Shown here: piece after piece, positions 9,257 through 17,431 of the stretch
Position numbering within the stretch: position 1 is the first letter of the stretch
Layout of the letters: each line of letters starts with the position of its first letter
Assembly (NCBI RefSeq): GCF_040739495.1
Contig: NZ_CP145263.1
Location: forward strand, 992,001 to 1,056,000
Source: Staphylococcus capitis subsp. capitis
GTDB lineage: Bacteria; Bacillota; Bacilli; Staphylococcales; Staphylococcaceae
Direction of reading: 5' to 3'
DNA length: 64,000 bases
Position numbers and translations under genes: made by a program
The notes under the pieces: model-generated
Databases searched by the model: none
What the model saw: the letters and a program-made list of their open reading frames with translations, nothing else
What the model was told of the DNA's origin: nothing

Positions 9257-9686
9257 TCTTTTCAATGATTTGAGCAAGAGTTAAACTTTCTTGCCATTTT
9301 TTGGATACCAGTGTATAGGGGATTTCAGTACGAAGTAGAGTCGTATTGTCGAAAATGATAATAGTAGAATCTACAGAAGAGTGAATTCCAATAATTTTAC
9401 GTGCGTTAATAAAATATTTTATTGATGCACGTTTTTGTGTTAGTGGGAATAAAATTGTATCTCGATTGATATAGATAGGTATTAGTTTATTTATATTTAG
9501 TAATCTTTTAGCTTTTAACGATTGCACTTGTAATGAAGTGTGATTCAACTCAAGTAGATAGTGAATCATTTTCTGTGGTGTAAAGGGGACAGTGATATGA
9601 TAGTCAGAGTATTGTATACGTGTTTCTGTCTCATTAGATATAGAAGTTTTTAAATAAAGTAAATGTCTCGTTGAATAAGTAGTCAT
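9243..9686 (-). CDS. ecfX: EcfX, ComK-like protein downstream of sigS
   Basis: This is the second gene of the sigS unit. The sequence resembles the competence factor ComK: the stretch LIPIYINRDTILFPLTQKRAS followed by KYFINARKIIGI (about residues 65-105) matches the ComK core, but the protein is short at 147 aa. I chose the second ATG (9686), 9 bases after GAAGGA; the first ATG abuts the Shine-Dalgarno. In S. aureus the gene next to sigS is named ecfX. A role with SigS or as a DNA-binding regulator is inferred from position and resemblance. Confidence 0.7.
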   Translation of the reverse strand: MTTYSTRHLLYLKTSISNETETRIQYSDYHITVPFTPQKMIHYLLELNHTSLQVQSLKAKRLLNINKLIPIYINRDTILFPLTQKRASIKYFINARKIIGIHSSVDSTIIIFDNTTLLRTEIPYTLVSKKWQESLTLAQIIEKTSTY

Positions 9687-9705
9687 GTTGTTCATTCCTT
9701 CATGG

Positions 9706-10176
9706 TTATTTAAGATTATTTAAACATTTTTGTTTAGTGGAGTTTTTAATTTTCTTTATAGAAGTTAGAGATAAATTCATGTGCTGGGCTATCTCATATT
9801 GTTTAAAGCCTTGAATATGAAGACGCAGCCATTGCGCTTCTTGTGGTTTGAGTTGATCAGAGAAGTCTTCTAACACTAAGTTAAAATCATTGAGGAGAAT
9901 AGTAGAATCATAAGAATTGTGAAAATGGGTATCAAGCGTAATTTGATTGGATCTATTATTTTCTTTCCTAAAATGGTCTATTAAATGATATTTCAATTTC
10001 GTGAAGAGATATGTACTTATCGAGGTTGATTTTTGTTCATCGTAATTTAGAGTGAGTTGCCACATTTTAATAAGTAAGAGTTGATAAAATTCATCATAAT
10101 TATAAGTGATGTGATAGTGATTTAACAAATAATGAATAATTTTATTATAGTTTTTATAAACTTCTTCAAATTCCAA
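9706..10176 (-). CDS. sigS: ECF-type sigma factor SigS
   Basis: This is an alternative RNA polymerase sigma factor. The sigma region 2 pattern is seen in NYDEFYQLLLIKMWQL with LFTKLKYHLIDHFRKEN. A region 4 helix-turn-helix occupies the last 55 residues (PQEAQWLRLHIQGFKQYEIA, then SLTSIKKIKNS). A TTG start at 10176 lies 8 bases after AGGAG and gives 156 aa, the size I recall for S. aureus SigS; the upstream GTG overlaps the Shine-Dalgarno. No anti-sigma gene is adjacent; ecfX follows 19 bases downstream. An 18-bp palindrome touches the ribosome-binding site. Confidence 0.88.
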   Translation of the reverse strand: MEFEEVYKNYNKIIHYLLNHYHITYNYDEFYQLLLIKMWQLTLNYDEQKSTSISTYLFTKLKYHLIDHFRKENNRSNQITLDTHFHNSYDSTILLNDFNLVLEDFSDQLKPQEAQWLRLHIQGFKQYEIAQHMNLSLTSIKKIKNSTKQKCLNNLK

Positions 10177-10188
10177 AATATGCACTCC

Positions 10189-10206
10189 TATTTATGTACA
10201 TAAATA
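10189..10206. repeat. 18-bp perfect palindrome at the sigS ribosome-binding site
   Basis: TATTTATGTACATAAATA reads the same on both strands. On the sigS side it shares its last base with the AGGAG Shine-Dalgarno. It could be an operator or a messenger hairpin that affects translation of sigS. Confidence 0.7.
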
Positions 10207-10325
10207 TTATTTCCGGATAAAAAGAAGATAACTTACTTTATAAAAATTATCATTTGCGTAATTTTCCAATAAGGTGTTAAATAGTAAGCATAGACTTATT
10301 AAAACTCAAATAAAAAAGCATAAAA

Positions 10326-10354
10326 TTGACATTAAAATGACAATTCAACATAAA
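10326..10354 (+). promoter_or_regulatory. Promoter of the 72-aa protein gene
   Basis: A consensus TTGACA (10326-10331) is followed after 17 bases by CATAAA (10349-10354), about 30 bases before the coding start. Confidence 0.5.
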
Positions 10355-10384
10355 TAAATTTGGTATGCACTAAGGGAGGTTAAT

Positions 10385-10603
10385 ATGGATTACGCACACT
10401 TAAATTTAGAGCACTTTTTCGCACGTAACGATGATTTAGATGTAATTAGAGATCGTTCTGATTTCGTCATGATAAATAATTTTACTAATGAAATGAAGTA
10501 TCGTGATGGTGAAATTGAAGGGACAATTGATTTAAATCAGTATTATTATAAAAATCGTTCACAAGCGGCTAGTTTTATTATGATGGAATATAAAAAGTCT
10601 TAA
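10385..10603 (+). CDS. Hypothetical 72-aa soluble protein
   Basis: I do not recognise this family. The protein is acidic in its first half (FFARNDDLDVIRDRSD) and rich in Tyr and Asn in its second (DLNQYYYKNRS). It has no membrane segment or known motif. The start has an excellent GGGAGG Shine-Dalgarno, and a TTGACA promoter lies upstream, so it is very likely real. It lies between sigS (divergent) and sagB (same strand). Confidence 0.6.
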   Translation: MDYAHLNLEHFFARNDDLDVIRDRSDFVMINNFTNEMKYRDGEIEGTIDLNQYYYKNRSQAASFIMMEYKKS

Positions 10604-10918
10604 TTCATATATTATAAAAATCGAGGTTGCTTATCATCATTTAACGTTTTTTCTCATGATTAATATCCTTATTAATAGAGATTTATTGCTGGTTTTACGT
10701 TCTATTATTAGATGTAGACACTCATTTATTCTCGAGTGATAAAAAATGATGAAGAAGTGAAACCTCTATTTTTATTTTTTAGTTTCATTTTTATTACTAT
10801 TTATTTATGAATTTGTAACATTACCAATATAAAATTGTGAATCTGAATTAATAATGTTAAACTTTATTATCGTAATGAAACTGAATAGTTTAACAACAAT
10901 GACCTAAGAGGTGTGACT
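10604..10918 (+). other. Intergenic region before sagB
   Basis: This is 315 bases of AT-rich DNA. A weak hairpin (AAGTGAAAC with GTTTCATTT, about 10759-10795, 18-base loop) could end transcription from the 72-aa gene. I cannot assign a convincing sagB promoter or any gene here. Confidence 0.4.
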
Positions 10919-11770
10919 ATGATTAAGCACAAAAAGGGCTCTATATTAGCTATTTTAGGATTGCTAATAGTATTTGTTGTTGCTGCTGTTATTTTCTTTT
11001 CAATGATTTCTGATCAAATATTCTTTAAACATGTAAAGTCAGAAAAGAAAGTAATTAAAATCGATAAAACTCTAGATAAAGCAGCAAAGAAACAAATACA
11101 TAACTATACGAGTCAACAGGTATCTAATAAAAATAATGATTCATGGCGTGATGCATCAGATGCTGAAATTAAAACAGCTATGGATAGTAGTGAATTCATT
11201 GATAATGATAAACAAAAATATCAATTTTTAGATTTATCAAAATATCAAGGTATAGATAAAAACAGAATTAAACGTATTTTATTTGATAGACCAGTATTAT
11301 TAGAACATACTGATGACTTTTTAAATGCAGCTAAAGCTAAACATGTTAATGAAGTTTATCTCATCTCTCATGCGCTTTTAGAGACAGGTTCAGCTAAAAG
11401 TGAATTGTCTAAAGGTGTAGAAATCGACGGCAAAAAATATTATAACTTTTATGGTGTAGGTGCATTAGACAGTGATCCTGTTAAAACAGGTGCAGAATAC
11501 GCTAAGAAACATGGTTGGGATACTCCACAGAAAGCTATATATGGTGGTGCTGATTTCATTCACAAACATTTCTTATCTCATGAAGATCAGGACACGCTGT
11601 ATAGTATGAGATGGAACCCTAAGAATCCTGGTGAACATCAATATGCAACAGATATTAAATGGGCTGAAAGTAATGCAAGCATTATTGCAGATTTCTACAA
11701 GAACATGAAGACTGAAGGTAAATACTTTAAATTATATGTATATAAAGATGATAAAGAACATCAAAAATAG
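10919..11770 (+). CDS. sagB: Membrane-anchored N-acetylglucosaminidase SagB
   Basis: This enzyme cleaves glycan strands of peptidoglycan at GlcNAc-MurNAc bonds; in S. aureus it sets glycan chain length and aids release of nascent strands. One N-terminal signal-anchor helix (about residues 8-32) places a GH73 glucosaminidase domain outside the membrane. The catalytic glutamate is Glu155 in SHALLETGSAKSEL, with a second conserved block FYGVGALDSDP near residue 180. I chose ATG 10919 over GTG 10913 because AGAGGTG lies 6 bases upstream. The protein is 283 aa. A strong hairpin terminator shared with a small opposite-strand gene follows. Confidence 0.92.
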   Translation: MIKHKKGSILAILGLLIVFVVAAVIFFSMISDQIFFKHVKSEKKVIKIDKTLDKAAKKQIHNYTSQQVSNKNNDSWRDASDAEIKTAMDSSEFIDNDKQKYQFLDLSKYQGIDKNRIKRILFDRPVLLEHTDDFLNAAKAKHVNEVYLISHALLETGSAKSELSKGVEIDGKKYYNFYGVGALDSDPVKTGAEYAKKHGWDTPQKAIYGGADFIHKHFLSHEDQDTLYSMRWNPKNPGEHQYATDIKWAESNASIIADFYKNMKTEGKYFKLYVYKDDKEHQK

Positions 11771-11775
11771 AATTT

Positions 11776-11823
11776 AAAAAGCATCGCTATTTTGAGAATT
11801 TTCTCGATAGCGATGCTTTTTTT
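11776..11823. terminator. Bidirectional terminator after sagB
   Basis: The 15-base arms AAAAAGCATCGCTAT and ATAGCGATGCTTTTT form the stem, with T-runs on both strands. It can also end the opposite-strand 25-aa peptide transcript. Confidence 0.9.
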
Positions 11824-11861
11824 GTGAGTAGTGCAAAAGTTTATAGAGGGTTTAATTTAAG

Positions 11862-11939
11862 TTATTTTGCTTTATTTTTACTGGATAACCATGTGAACAG
11901 AATGATAAATACAATTAATATTTTTGTTAGTAGTTTCAT
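11862..11939 (-). CDS. Small membrane peptide (25 aa), previously uncalled
   Basis: The peptide reads MKLLTKILIVFIILFTWLSS followed by KNKAK. It is one hydrophobic helix of about 15 residues with lysines at both ends, so a membrane location is likely. The gene has a GAGGTG Shine-Dalgarno 6 bases before ATG and an extended -10 box (TGC TAAAAT) about 20 bases upstream. The bidirectional sagB terminator lies downstream. Together these make a complete transcription unit. It has the size and shape of type I toxins or small membrane regulators; the actual role is unknown. It is convergent with sagB. Confidence 0.5.
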   Translation of the reverse strand: MKLLTKILIVFIILFTWLSSKNKAK

Positions 11940-11959
11940 TATTTCACCTCGACAAAATG

Positions 11960-11968
11960 ATTTTAGCA
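11960..11968 (-). promoter_or_regulatory. Extended -10 promoter of the 25-aa peptide
   Basis: On the minus strand TGC precedes TAAAAT, an extended -10 element, about 20 bases before the start codon. The -35 region is weak. Confidence 0.4.
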
Positions 11969-12083
11969 TATCTATATAAGATTAAAAGTAATTAGTAAAG
12001 GATATGTTTATAAGGTATATATTTTTTAAGCTTTCACATTAATTGATATAATAACTGAATACATAAATAGAAGGATGATGAAT

Positions 12084-13574
12084 ATGCGTGTGGCAATAAT
12101 CGGTATGGGAACAGCTGGTGTCAGTGTTTTACGACAACTTGTTAAACATGAAGATTTTTCCAAACTTAAAGTGGATGTGTACGACGATGCAAAAAATATG
12201 GGGCAAGGTGTACCATTTCAGAATGACAGTAGTGAATTATTAATAAATATGCCCTCAAAAAAAATGAGTTTAAATTTAGATGATGATGAAGAATTTTGGA
12301 AATGGTATCAACAACAAACCGAATTTGATTTTCCGAATCCACAGTACTTACCAAGGTTTGTTTTTGGTCATTATATGAAGTCACATCTTTCTCGATACGA
12401 CCAACAATACGAGAATCTAACAATTATTAATGATAAAGTTCAGGAAATCTTTACTAACTCAAATGTGGATGATACGAAGTTAAAGTATTATGTATGTAGA
12501 TGTGAAGATGATAAAGAATGGAGAGAATATGATTATTTATTTTTAACGTTTGGTACGTTTAGTTATCACGATCCTTATCATTTGAAAGGTAAAAAAGGAT
12601 ACATCCAAACACCATATCCAACATATAATACATTAGATCATGTAGATGATTCAGATAGGATTGCTATTATAGGTACTGGGTTAGCGAGTTTAGATGCAGT
12701 GAGATATGTTGCTGCACATCATCCTAATTTGCCGATAACAATGACAAGTCGTTCAGCCTCTTTACCTAGTGTAAGAGGTAAGATGATAGATATACAATTT
12801 ACTCATTTAACTAAAGATCATTTTAATGGAATTAAGGAAAATAATTACGGTAATGTACCTCTAGATAAGGCAGTTGCTTTGTTTTTAAAAGAGTGTGAGG
12901 ATTATGAAATTGATTTTCAAAAATTAGTGAATAGAAGAACTGGTCACCATATTAAAGATTTACAATTTGATTTAAATAATGAAACAGAAATGGGAGTATT
13001 TCAAAGTATCATTGAGCATTTGAAAGAGAATTTAGATTGGATTTGGAATAGTTTAAGTTTAAGAGATCAAGAATTATTTAATCAAAAATACTCAAAAATG
13101 ATTCAATTAAATTCAAACCCTATGCCTCCTAGAACTGCAAAGTTACTTATACAGTTAATTGAAGAAGGATATCTTGAAATAAAGAAAGATTTAGAAGATA
13201 TTCAACATGACAATAATCAATTTTATTTAAAATTTAATAATGAAGATCAAGAAACTGAATTATTTGATGTAGTGATTAATGCAACAGGATCCAAAACACA
13301 CCTCGAACAATTAGATGAAGATGATCAATTGATGTTAAATCTTGAAAATCGTCAAATTGTACAAAGACATCCTATGGGTGGCATTCAAATTATTCCTGAA
13401 ACCAATCAAGTCATTAGTCCAAGATATGGTACGTTGACGAACGTCATTGCCATTGGTCAAATGACAAATGGTGTTAACAAATTACGTAATGGTGTGAAGA
13501 TGATTGTTGATCAAGTAGTGAATACAGTATCTCACTTATATTTGACGCAAAAAGAAATGGAAAAAAATAGGTAA
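12084..13574 (+). CDS. FAD/NAD(P)-binding protein
   Basis: This is a predicted flavoprotein of unknown reaction. The N-terminus is a Rossmann fold (MRVAIIGMGTAGVSVLRQL), and a second dinucleotide fold (RIAIIGTGLASLDAVRY) starts near residue 190. This arrangement is typical of the FAD-NAD(P)-binding family (NAD_binding_9 type). The closing segment near residue 440 (TLTNVIAIGQMTNGVNKLRNGVKM) resembles the FAD-contacting end of such proteins. ATG 12084 is preferred over 12075 and 12078 because it lies 8 bases after AAGGA and begins the fold. It is a stand-alone gene. Confidence 0.75.
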   Translation: MRVAIIGMGTAGVSVLRQLVKHEDFSKLKVDVYDDAKNMGQGVPFQNDSSELLINMPSKKMSLNLDDDEEFWKWYQQQTEFDFPNPQYLPRFVFGHYMKSHLSRYDQQYENLTIINDKVQEIFTNSNVDDTKLKYYVCRCEDDKEWREYDYLFLTFGTFSYHDPYHLKGKKGYIQTPYPTYNTLDHVDDSDRIAIIGTGLASLDAVRYVAAHHPNLPITMTSRSASLPSVRGKMIDIQFTHLTKDHFNGIKENNYGNVPLDKAVALFLKECEDYEIDFQKLVNRRTGHHIKDLQFDLNNETEMGVFQSIIEHLKENLDWIWNSLSLRDQELFNQKYSKMIQLNSNPMPPRTAKLLIQLIEEGYLEIKKDLEDIQHDNNQFYLKFNNEDQETELFDVVINATGSKTHLEQLDEDDQLMLNLENRQIVQRHPMGGIQIIPETNQVISPRYGTLTNVIAIGQMTNGVNKLRNGVKMIVDQVVNTVSHLYLTQKEMEKNR

Positions 13575-13667
13575 ATTATCGACTAACGGATAAAATTCCA
13601 CTAATAAATAAAATTTGATTGATGTTATTAAATTGAGTTTTGAAATCAATTATAGTAAGATTTTATT

Positions 13668-13684
13668 TGTAGTTATTAACTACA
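13668..13684. repeat. 17-bp palindrome upstream of FMN riboswitch
   Basis: TGTAGTTATTAACTACA has perfect 8-bp arms around one base. It lies about 34 bases before the riboswitch and has no T-run, so it is not a terminator. Confidence 0.5.
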
Positions 13685-13717
13685 TCACTCAATTAACCAA
13701 TAACAATTTCATATAAT

Positions 13718-13963
13718 TCTTTCGGGGCAGGGTGCAATTCCCAACCGGCAGTAAATTAAGCCTGCGACCTGCTAATATTTAATAATATTGGTGGCTGATC
13801 TAGTGAGAATCTAGAGCCGACAGTGAAAGTCTGGATGGGAGAAAGAATATAATTACTCGACAAGCAAATTTGTAGGACTATGTCTTATAGTAAACAAATA
13901 TGCTTATTTAAAGATATATTATTAATCTCCTTATGCCTAATTAAATTGGTGTAAGGTTTTTTT
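13718..13963 (+). promoter_or_regulatory. FMN riboswitch (RFN element) with terminator
   Basis: The aptamer spans about 13718-13847. Conserved elements are TTCGGGGCAGGGTG, AATTCCCAACCGGCAGTAAAT, AGCCTGCGA, GTGAGAATCTAGAGCCGACAG and GATGGGAGAAAGAA. A hairpin (CCTTATGCC with GGTGTAAGG, 13929-13956) and seven Ts form the expression platform. In the family FMN favours termination and lowers riboflavin synthesis. The rib operon follows at once. Confidence 0.95.
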
Positions 13964-13982
13964 ATTTTGTTGAGGTGATAAA

Positions 13983-15032
13983 TTGAGTCGATTTATGAAT
14001 TATGCCATTCAACTTGCTCAAATGGTTGATGGTCAAACTGGTATAAATCCACCGGTTGGTTCTGTAGTGGTTAAAGATGGTAGAATTGTCGGTCTAGGCG
14101 CCCATTTGAAAAAGGGTGATAAACACGCAGAAGTACAAGCATTAGATATGGCGGGAGAAAATGCTAAAGATGCAACTATATACGTTTCTTTAGAACCTTG
14201 TACTCATCATGGTTCTACACCACCTTGCGTAAATAAAATTATTGAATTTGGTATTCGTAAGGTTATCTATGCGGTAAAAGACACTACCTTAGCTTCTAAG
14301 GGTGATGAAATACTTAAAGAAGCTGGTATTGAAGTTGAATTTCAATTTAATGAGAATGCCGCTGAACTTTATAAAGACTTCTTTACTGCTAAAAGAAATA
14401 GCATCCCAGAGTTAACTGTTAAAGTTTCATCTAGTTTAGATGGCAAACAAGCTACTGATTCTGATGAGAGTAAATGGATAACTAATAAAGAAGTTAAAGA
14501 AGATGTTTATAAGTTGCGTCACGAGCATGATGCTGTATTAACAGGTAGAAAAACGATAGACGCTGATGATCCATTGTATACGACTAGAGTTCAGGATGGT
14601 AAGCATCCAATTAGAGTTATTCTATCAAAGTCAGGACAAATTGATTTTGAGCAACAGCTATTTGCAGATACTGCTTCACCTATTTGGATTTATACTGAAA
14701 ATGAAAATTTAAAAAATCAAAGTAATGATAAACATATAGAAATTATTTGTTTAGAAAAATGCGATAGTACAGCTATATTAAAAGATTTATATCAAAGAGG
14801 TATTGGAAAACTGCTAGTCGAGGCAGGTCCAAATGTTACTTCACAATTTCTCCAATCTCATCATTTAGATGAACTCATTCTTTATTTAGCCCCGAAATTA
14901 ATAGGTGGTTCAGGTAAACATCAATTTTACAAAACTGATCAAGTCATTGATTTACCTGAAGCAACTCAATTTGAAATTGTTTATTCCAAGTTAATTAATC
15001 AAAATTTAAAATTGAAACTACGAAAGAAGTGA
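13983..15032 (+). CDS. ribD: Riboflavin deaminase/reductase RibD
   Basis: This is a bifunctional enzyme that deaminates and then reduces the pyrimidine intermediate of riboflavin synthesis. The zinc deaminase domain (residues 1-145) shows HAEVQALDMAG and PCTHHGSTPPC. The NADPH-dependent reductase domain (150-349) shows KVSSSLDGK and LLVEAGPNVTSQFL. The start is TTG, 5 bases after GAGGTG. It is first in the rib operon, controlled by the FMN riboswitch. Its stop is adjacent to the ribE start. Confidence 0.96.
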   Translation: MSRFMNYAIQLAQMVDGQTGINPPVGSVVVKDGRIVGLGAHLKKGDKHAEVQALDMAGENAKDATIYVSLEPCTHHGSTPPCVNKIIEFGIRKVIYAVKDTTLASKGDEILKEAGIEVEFQFNENAAELYKDFFTAKRNSIPELTVKVSSSLDGKQATDSDESKWITNKEVKEDVYKLRHEHDAVLTGRKTIDADDPLYTTRVQDGKHPIRVILSKSGQIDFEQQLFADTASPIWIYTENENLKNQSNDKHIEIICLEKCDSTAILKDLYQRGIGKLLVEAGPNVTSQFLQSHHLDELILYLAPKLIGGSGKHQFYKTDQVIDLPEATQFEIVYSKLINQNLKLKLRKK

Positions 15033-15038
15033 ATGCCT

Positions 15039-15671
15039 ATGTTTACAGGTATCGTTGAAGAAATTGGTACCGTTCAACACGTGCGTTCTGAGAAATCAGT
15101 GAGAACTTTAGAAATTAAAGCGAATCGCATTCTTGAAGATATGCATATCGGTGATTCTATAAGTGTGAACGGCGCATGTTTAACGGTGATTGATTTTAAT
15201 GATACAGCTTTCTCAGTCCAAGTGATTAAAGGTACTGAAAATAAGACCTACCTAGCCGATTTACAACGTCAGGCTGAAGTAAATCTTGAGAGAGCGATGA
15301 GTGGTAATGGCAGATTCGGTGGACATTTTGTTCTTGGACATGTTGATGAACTTGGAACGATTTCTAAAGTTAATGAATCAGCTAACTCAAAAATAATTTC
15401 AATCAAAACTTCAAAAAATGTTTTAAATCAAATGGTACAACAAGGTTCTATCACTGTTGATGGCGTAAGTTTAACAGTCTTTGATCTTCATGAAACCACA
15501 TTTGATATTCATCTTATTCCAGAGACGCGTAAGTCTACAATTTTATCAGATAAAAAAGTGGGCGATGCAGTTCACTTAGAAACAGATGTACTTTTTAAAT
15601 ATGTGGAAAATATCATGAATCATCAAAAATCTGAACTAACAGAAGATAAATTACGTGCATTTGGTTTTTAG
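15039..15671 (+). CDS. ribE: Riboflavin synthase alpha chain
   Basis: This enzyme converts two molecules of 6,7-dimethyl-8-ribityllumazine into riboflavin and the pyrimidine precursor. It has two tandem lumazine-binding barrels, each with a recognisable SxNGxCLTV-like segment (SISVNGACLTV near residue 40; SITVDGVSLTV near 137) and GRFGGHFVLGHVD between them. I chose ATG 15039 because the family begins MFTGIVEE, giving 210 aa; ATG 15033 is possible. The symbol ribE follows the usual Firmicute naming. Confidence 0.95.
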   Translation: MFTGIVEEIGTVQHVRSEKSVRTLEIKANRILEDMHIGDSISVNGACLTVIDFNDTAFSVQVIKGTENKTYLADLQRQAEVNLERAMSGNGRFGGHFVLGHVDELGTISKVNESANSKIISIKTSKNVLNQMVQQGSITVDGVSLTVFDLHETTFDIHLIPETRKSTILSDKKVGDAVHLETDVLFKYVENIMNHQKSELTEDKLRAFGF

Positions 15672-15682
15672 GAGGAATTTAT

Positions 15683-16864
15683 ATGCAATTTGATACAGTT
15701 GAGTTAGCTATTGAAGCATTGCGAAAAGGTGAAAGTATCATTGTAGTAGACGATGAAGACAGAGAAAATGAAGGTGACCTTATCGCAGTTACTGAATGGA
15801 TGGCTGACGATACGATTAATTTTATGGCAAAAGAAGGACGTGGTCTCATATGTGCACCTTTAGATACTTCAATTGCTAAAAGGTTAGAGCTAAATGCTAT
15901 GGAACCGCATAATACTGATGCTTATGGTACACATTTCACCGTGAGTGTAGATCATAAAAATACGACTACAGGTATTAGTGCCTATGAGAGAACAATGACA
16001 GCAAGAGCGCTTATAGATCATCATGCTAATGCCGAAGACTTCAATCGCCCAGGTCATTTATTCCCATTAATTGCTAAAGATAATGGTGTACTAGAACGTA
16101 ATGGTCACACAGAAGCGGCTGTAGACTTAGCAAAATTAACTGGAGCTAAACCAGCAGGTGTGATATGTGAAATTATGAATGGTGATGGAACAATGGCTAG
16201 AGGTGAAGACTTACAGAGTTTCAAGGAACGCCATAACTTAAAAATGATTACGATTGAAAGTTTAATTGAATATCGTAAGCAATCTGAGTCACATGTGAAG
16301 TTAAATGCTAAAGTTAATATGCCGACAGATTATGGAAAATTTGATATGTACGGTTTTACAACTGACTTAAGTGATGAAGAAATTGTAGTGATTGCTAAAG
16401 GATCAATTCGTTCAAATGAAAATGTTCGTATACACTCTTCATGTCTAACGGGTGATATATTCCACAGTCAAAGATGTGATTGTGGTGCTCAACTTGAAGC
16501 ATCAATGAAATACATCGATGAACACGGTGGTATGATTATATATCTACCACAAGAAGGACGAGGTATAGGATTGATGAATAAATTACGAGCTTATGAATTG
16601 ATTGAAAAAGGTTATGATACCGTGACTGCAAACCTCGCTTTAGGATTTGATGAAGATTTAAGAGATTATAATATAGCTGCTCAAATTTTAAAATATTTTA
16701 ACGTTGAAAAAGTTAACTTATTAAGTAATAATCCTAAAAAATTTGAAGGATTAAAAGAGTATGGTATTAACATTGAAGATAGAATTGAATTAATTGTTCC
16801 CGAGACTGCATATAATCATAAATATATGGAAACGAAAAAGTCGAAAATGGGTCACTTAATTTAA
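15683..16864 (+). CDS. ribAB: DHBP synthase / GTP cyclohydrolase II
   Basis: This fused enzyme feeds both branches of riboflavin synthesis. The N-terminal DHBP synthase (residues 1-200) shows DDEDRENEGDL and the Thr/His-rich AYERTMTARALIDH, making the four-carbon unit from ribulose 5-phosphate. The C-terminal GTP cyclohydrolase II (205-393) has the zinc cysteines in HSSCLTGDIFHSQRCDCG and the PQEGRGIGL loop. The 393-aa length is normal. A GGAGG Shine-Dalgarno precedes the ATG, 11 bases after ribE. Confidence 0.97.
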   Translation: MQFDTVELAIEALRKGESIIVVDDEDRENEGDLIAVTEWMADDTINFMAKEGRGLICAPLDTSIAKRLELNAMEPHNTDAYGTHFTVSVDHKNTTTGISAYERTMTARALIDHHANAEDFNRPGHLFPLIAKDNGVLERNGHTEAAVDLAKLTGAKPAGVICEIMNGDGTMARGEDLQSFKERHNLKMITIESLIEYRKQSESHVKLNAKVNMPTDYGKFDMYGFTTDLSDEEIVVIAKGSIRSNENVRIHSSCLTGDIFHSQRCDCGAQLEASMKYIDEHGGMIIYLPQEGRGIGLMNKLRAYELIEKGYDTVTANLALGFDEDLRDYNIAAQILKYFNVEKVNLLSNNPKKFEGLKEYGINIEDRIELIVPETAYNHKYMETKKSKMGHLI

Positions 16865-16906
16865 TTATGAATTGAGTATGTAAACACATTAAGGAGGACA
16901 TAAAAT

Positions 16907-17365
16907 ATGAATTTTGAAGGTAAATTAGTAGGTAAAAATTTAAAAGTTGCAATTGTAGTAAGCAGATTTAATGATTTTATTACAGGTCGTTTATTAGAAG
17001 GCGCGAAAGATACATTAATTCGTCATGAGGTCGAAGAAGAGCAAATTGATGTTGCATATGTACCGGGTGCTTTTGAAATTCCATTAGTTGCTAAGAAATT
17101 AGCTCGAAAAGGTGACTATGATGCAGTAATTACACTTGGATGTGTTATCAGAGGGGCTACTTCTCATTATGATTACGTTTGTAATGAAGTTGCAAAAGGT
17201 GTTTCTAAGGCAAATGAAGTATCAGAGGTACCAGTTATTTTTGGTATTTTAACAACCGAAAGTATTGAACAAGCTGTTGAGAGAGCGGGTACAAAAGCAG
17301 GGAACAAAGGTTCTGAAGCAGCAGTAAGCGCAATTGAAATGGCTAACCTAATCAAACAAATATAG
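16907..17365 (+). CDS. ribH: Lumazine synthase
   Basis: This enzyme joins the two branches to form 6,7-dimethyl-8-ribityllumazine; family members form 60-subunit shells. Signatures are [17 protein letters not shown] near residue 18, [10 protein letters not shown] near 50 and [15 protein letters not shown] near 80, where the histidine is catalytic. The protein is 152 aa, and an AAGGAGG Shine-Dalgarno is present. It is the last gene of the rib operon, before a large terminator shared with putA. Confidence 0.97.
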   Translation: MNFEGKLVGKNLKVAIVVSRFNDFITGRLLEGAKDTLIRHEVEEEQIDVAYVPGAFEIPLVAKKLARKGDYDAVITLGCVIRGATSHYDYVCNEVAKGVSKANEVSEVPVIFGILTTESIEQAVERAGTKAGNKGSEAAVSAIEMANLIKQI

Positions 17366-17371
17366 ACAAAG

Positions 17372-17430
17372 CAAAGCGATACGGAGAAGTGATAATGGTG
17401 CGCAGTTTACTTCTCCGTGTCGTTTGGTTT
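17372..17430. terminator. Bidirectional terminator ribH/putA
   Basis: A long stem with wobble pairs (AAAGCGATACGGAGAAGT with ACTTCTCCGTGTCGTTT) closes an 18-base loop between convergent genes. Confidence 0.8.
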
Positions 17431-17431
17431 G

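Noticed and set aside
10759..10795. Terminator after the 72-aa gene
   Set aside because: The stem is AT-rich with an 18-base loop and an interrupted T-run; too weak to list as a terminator.
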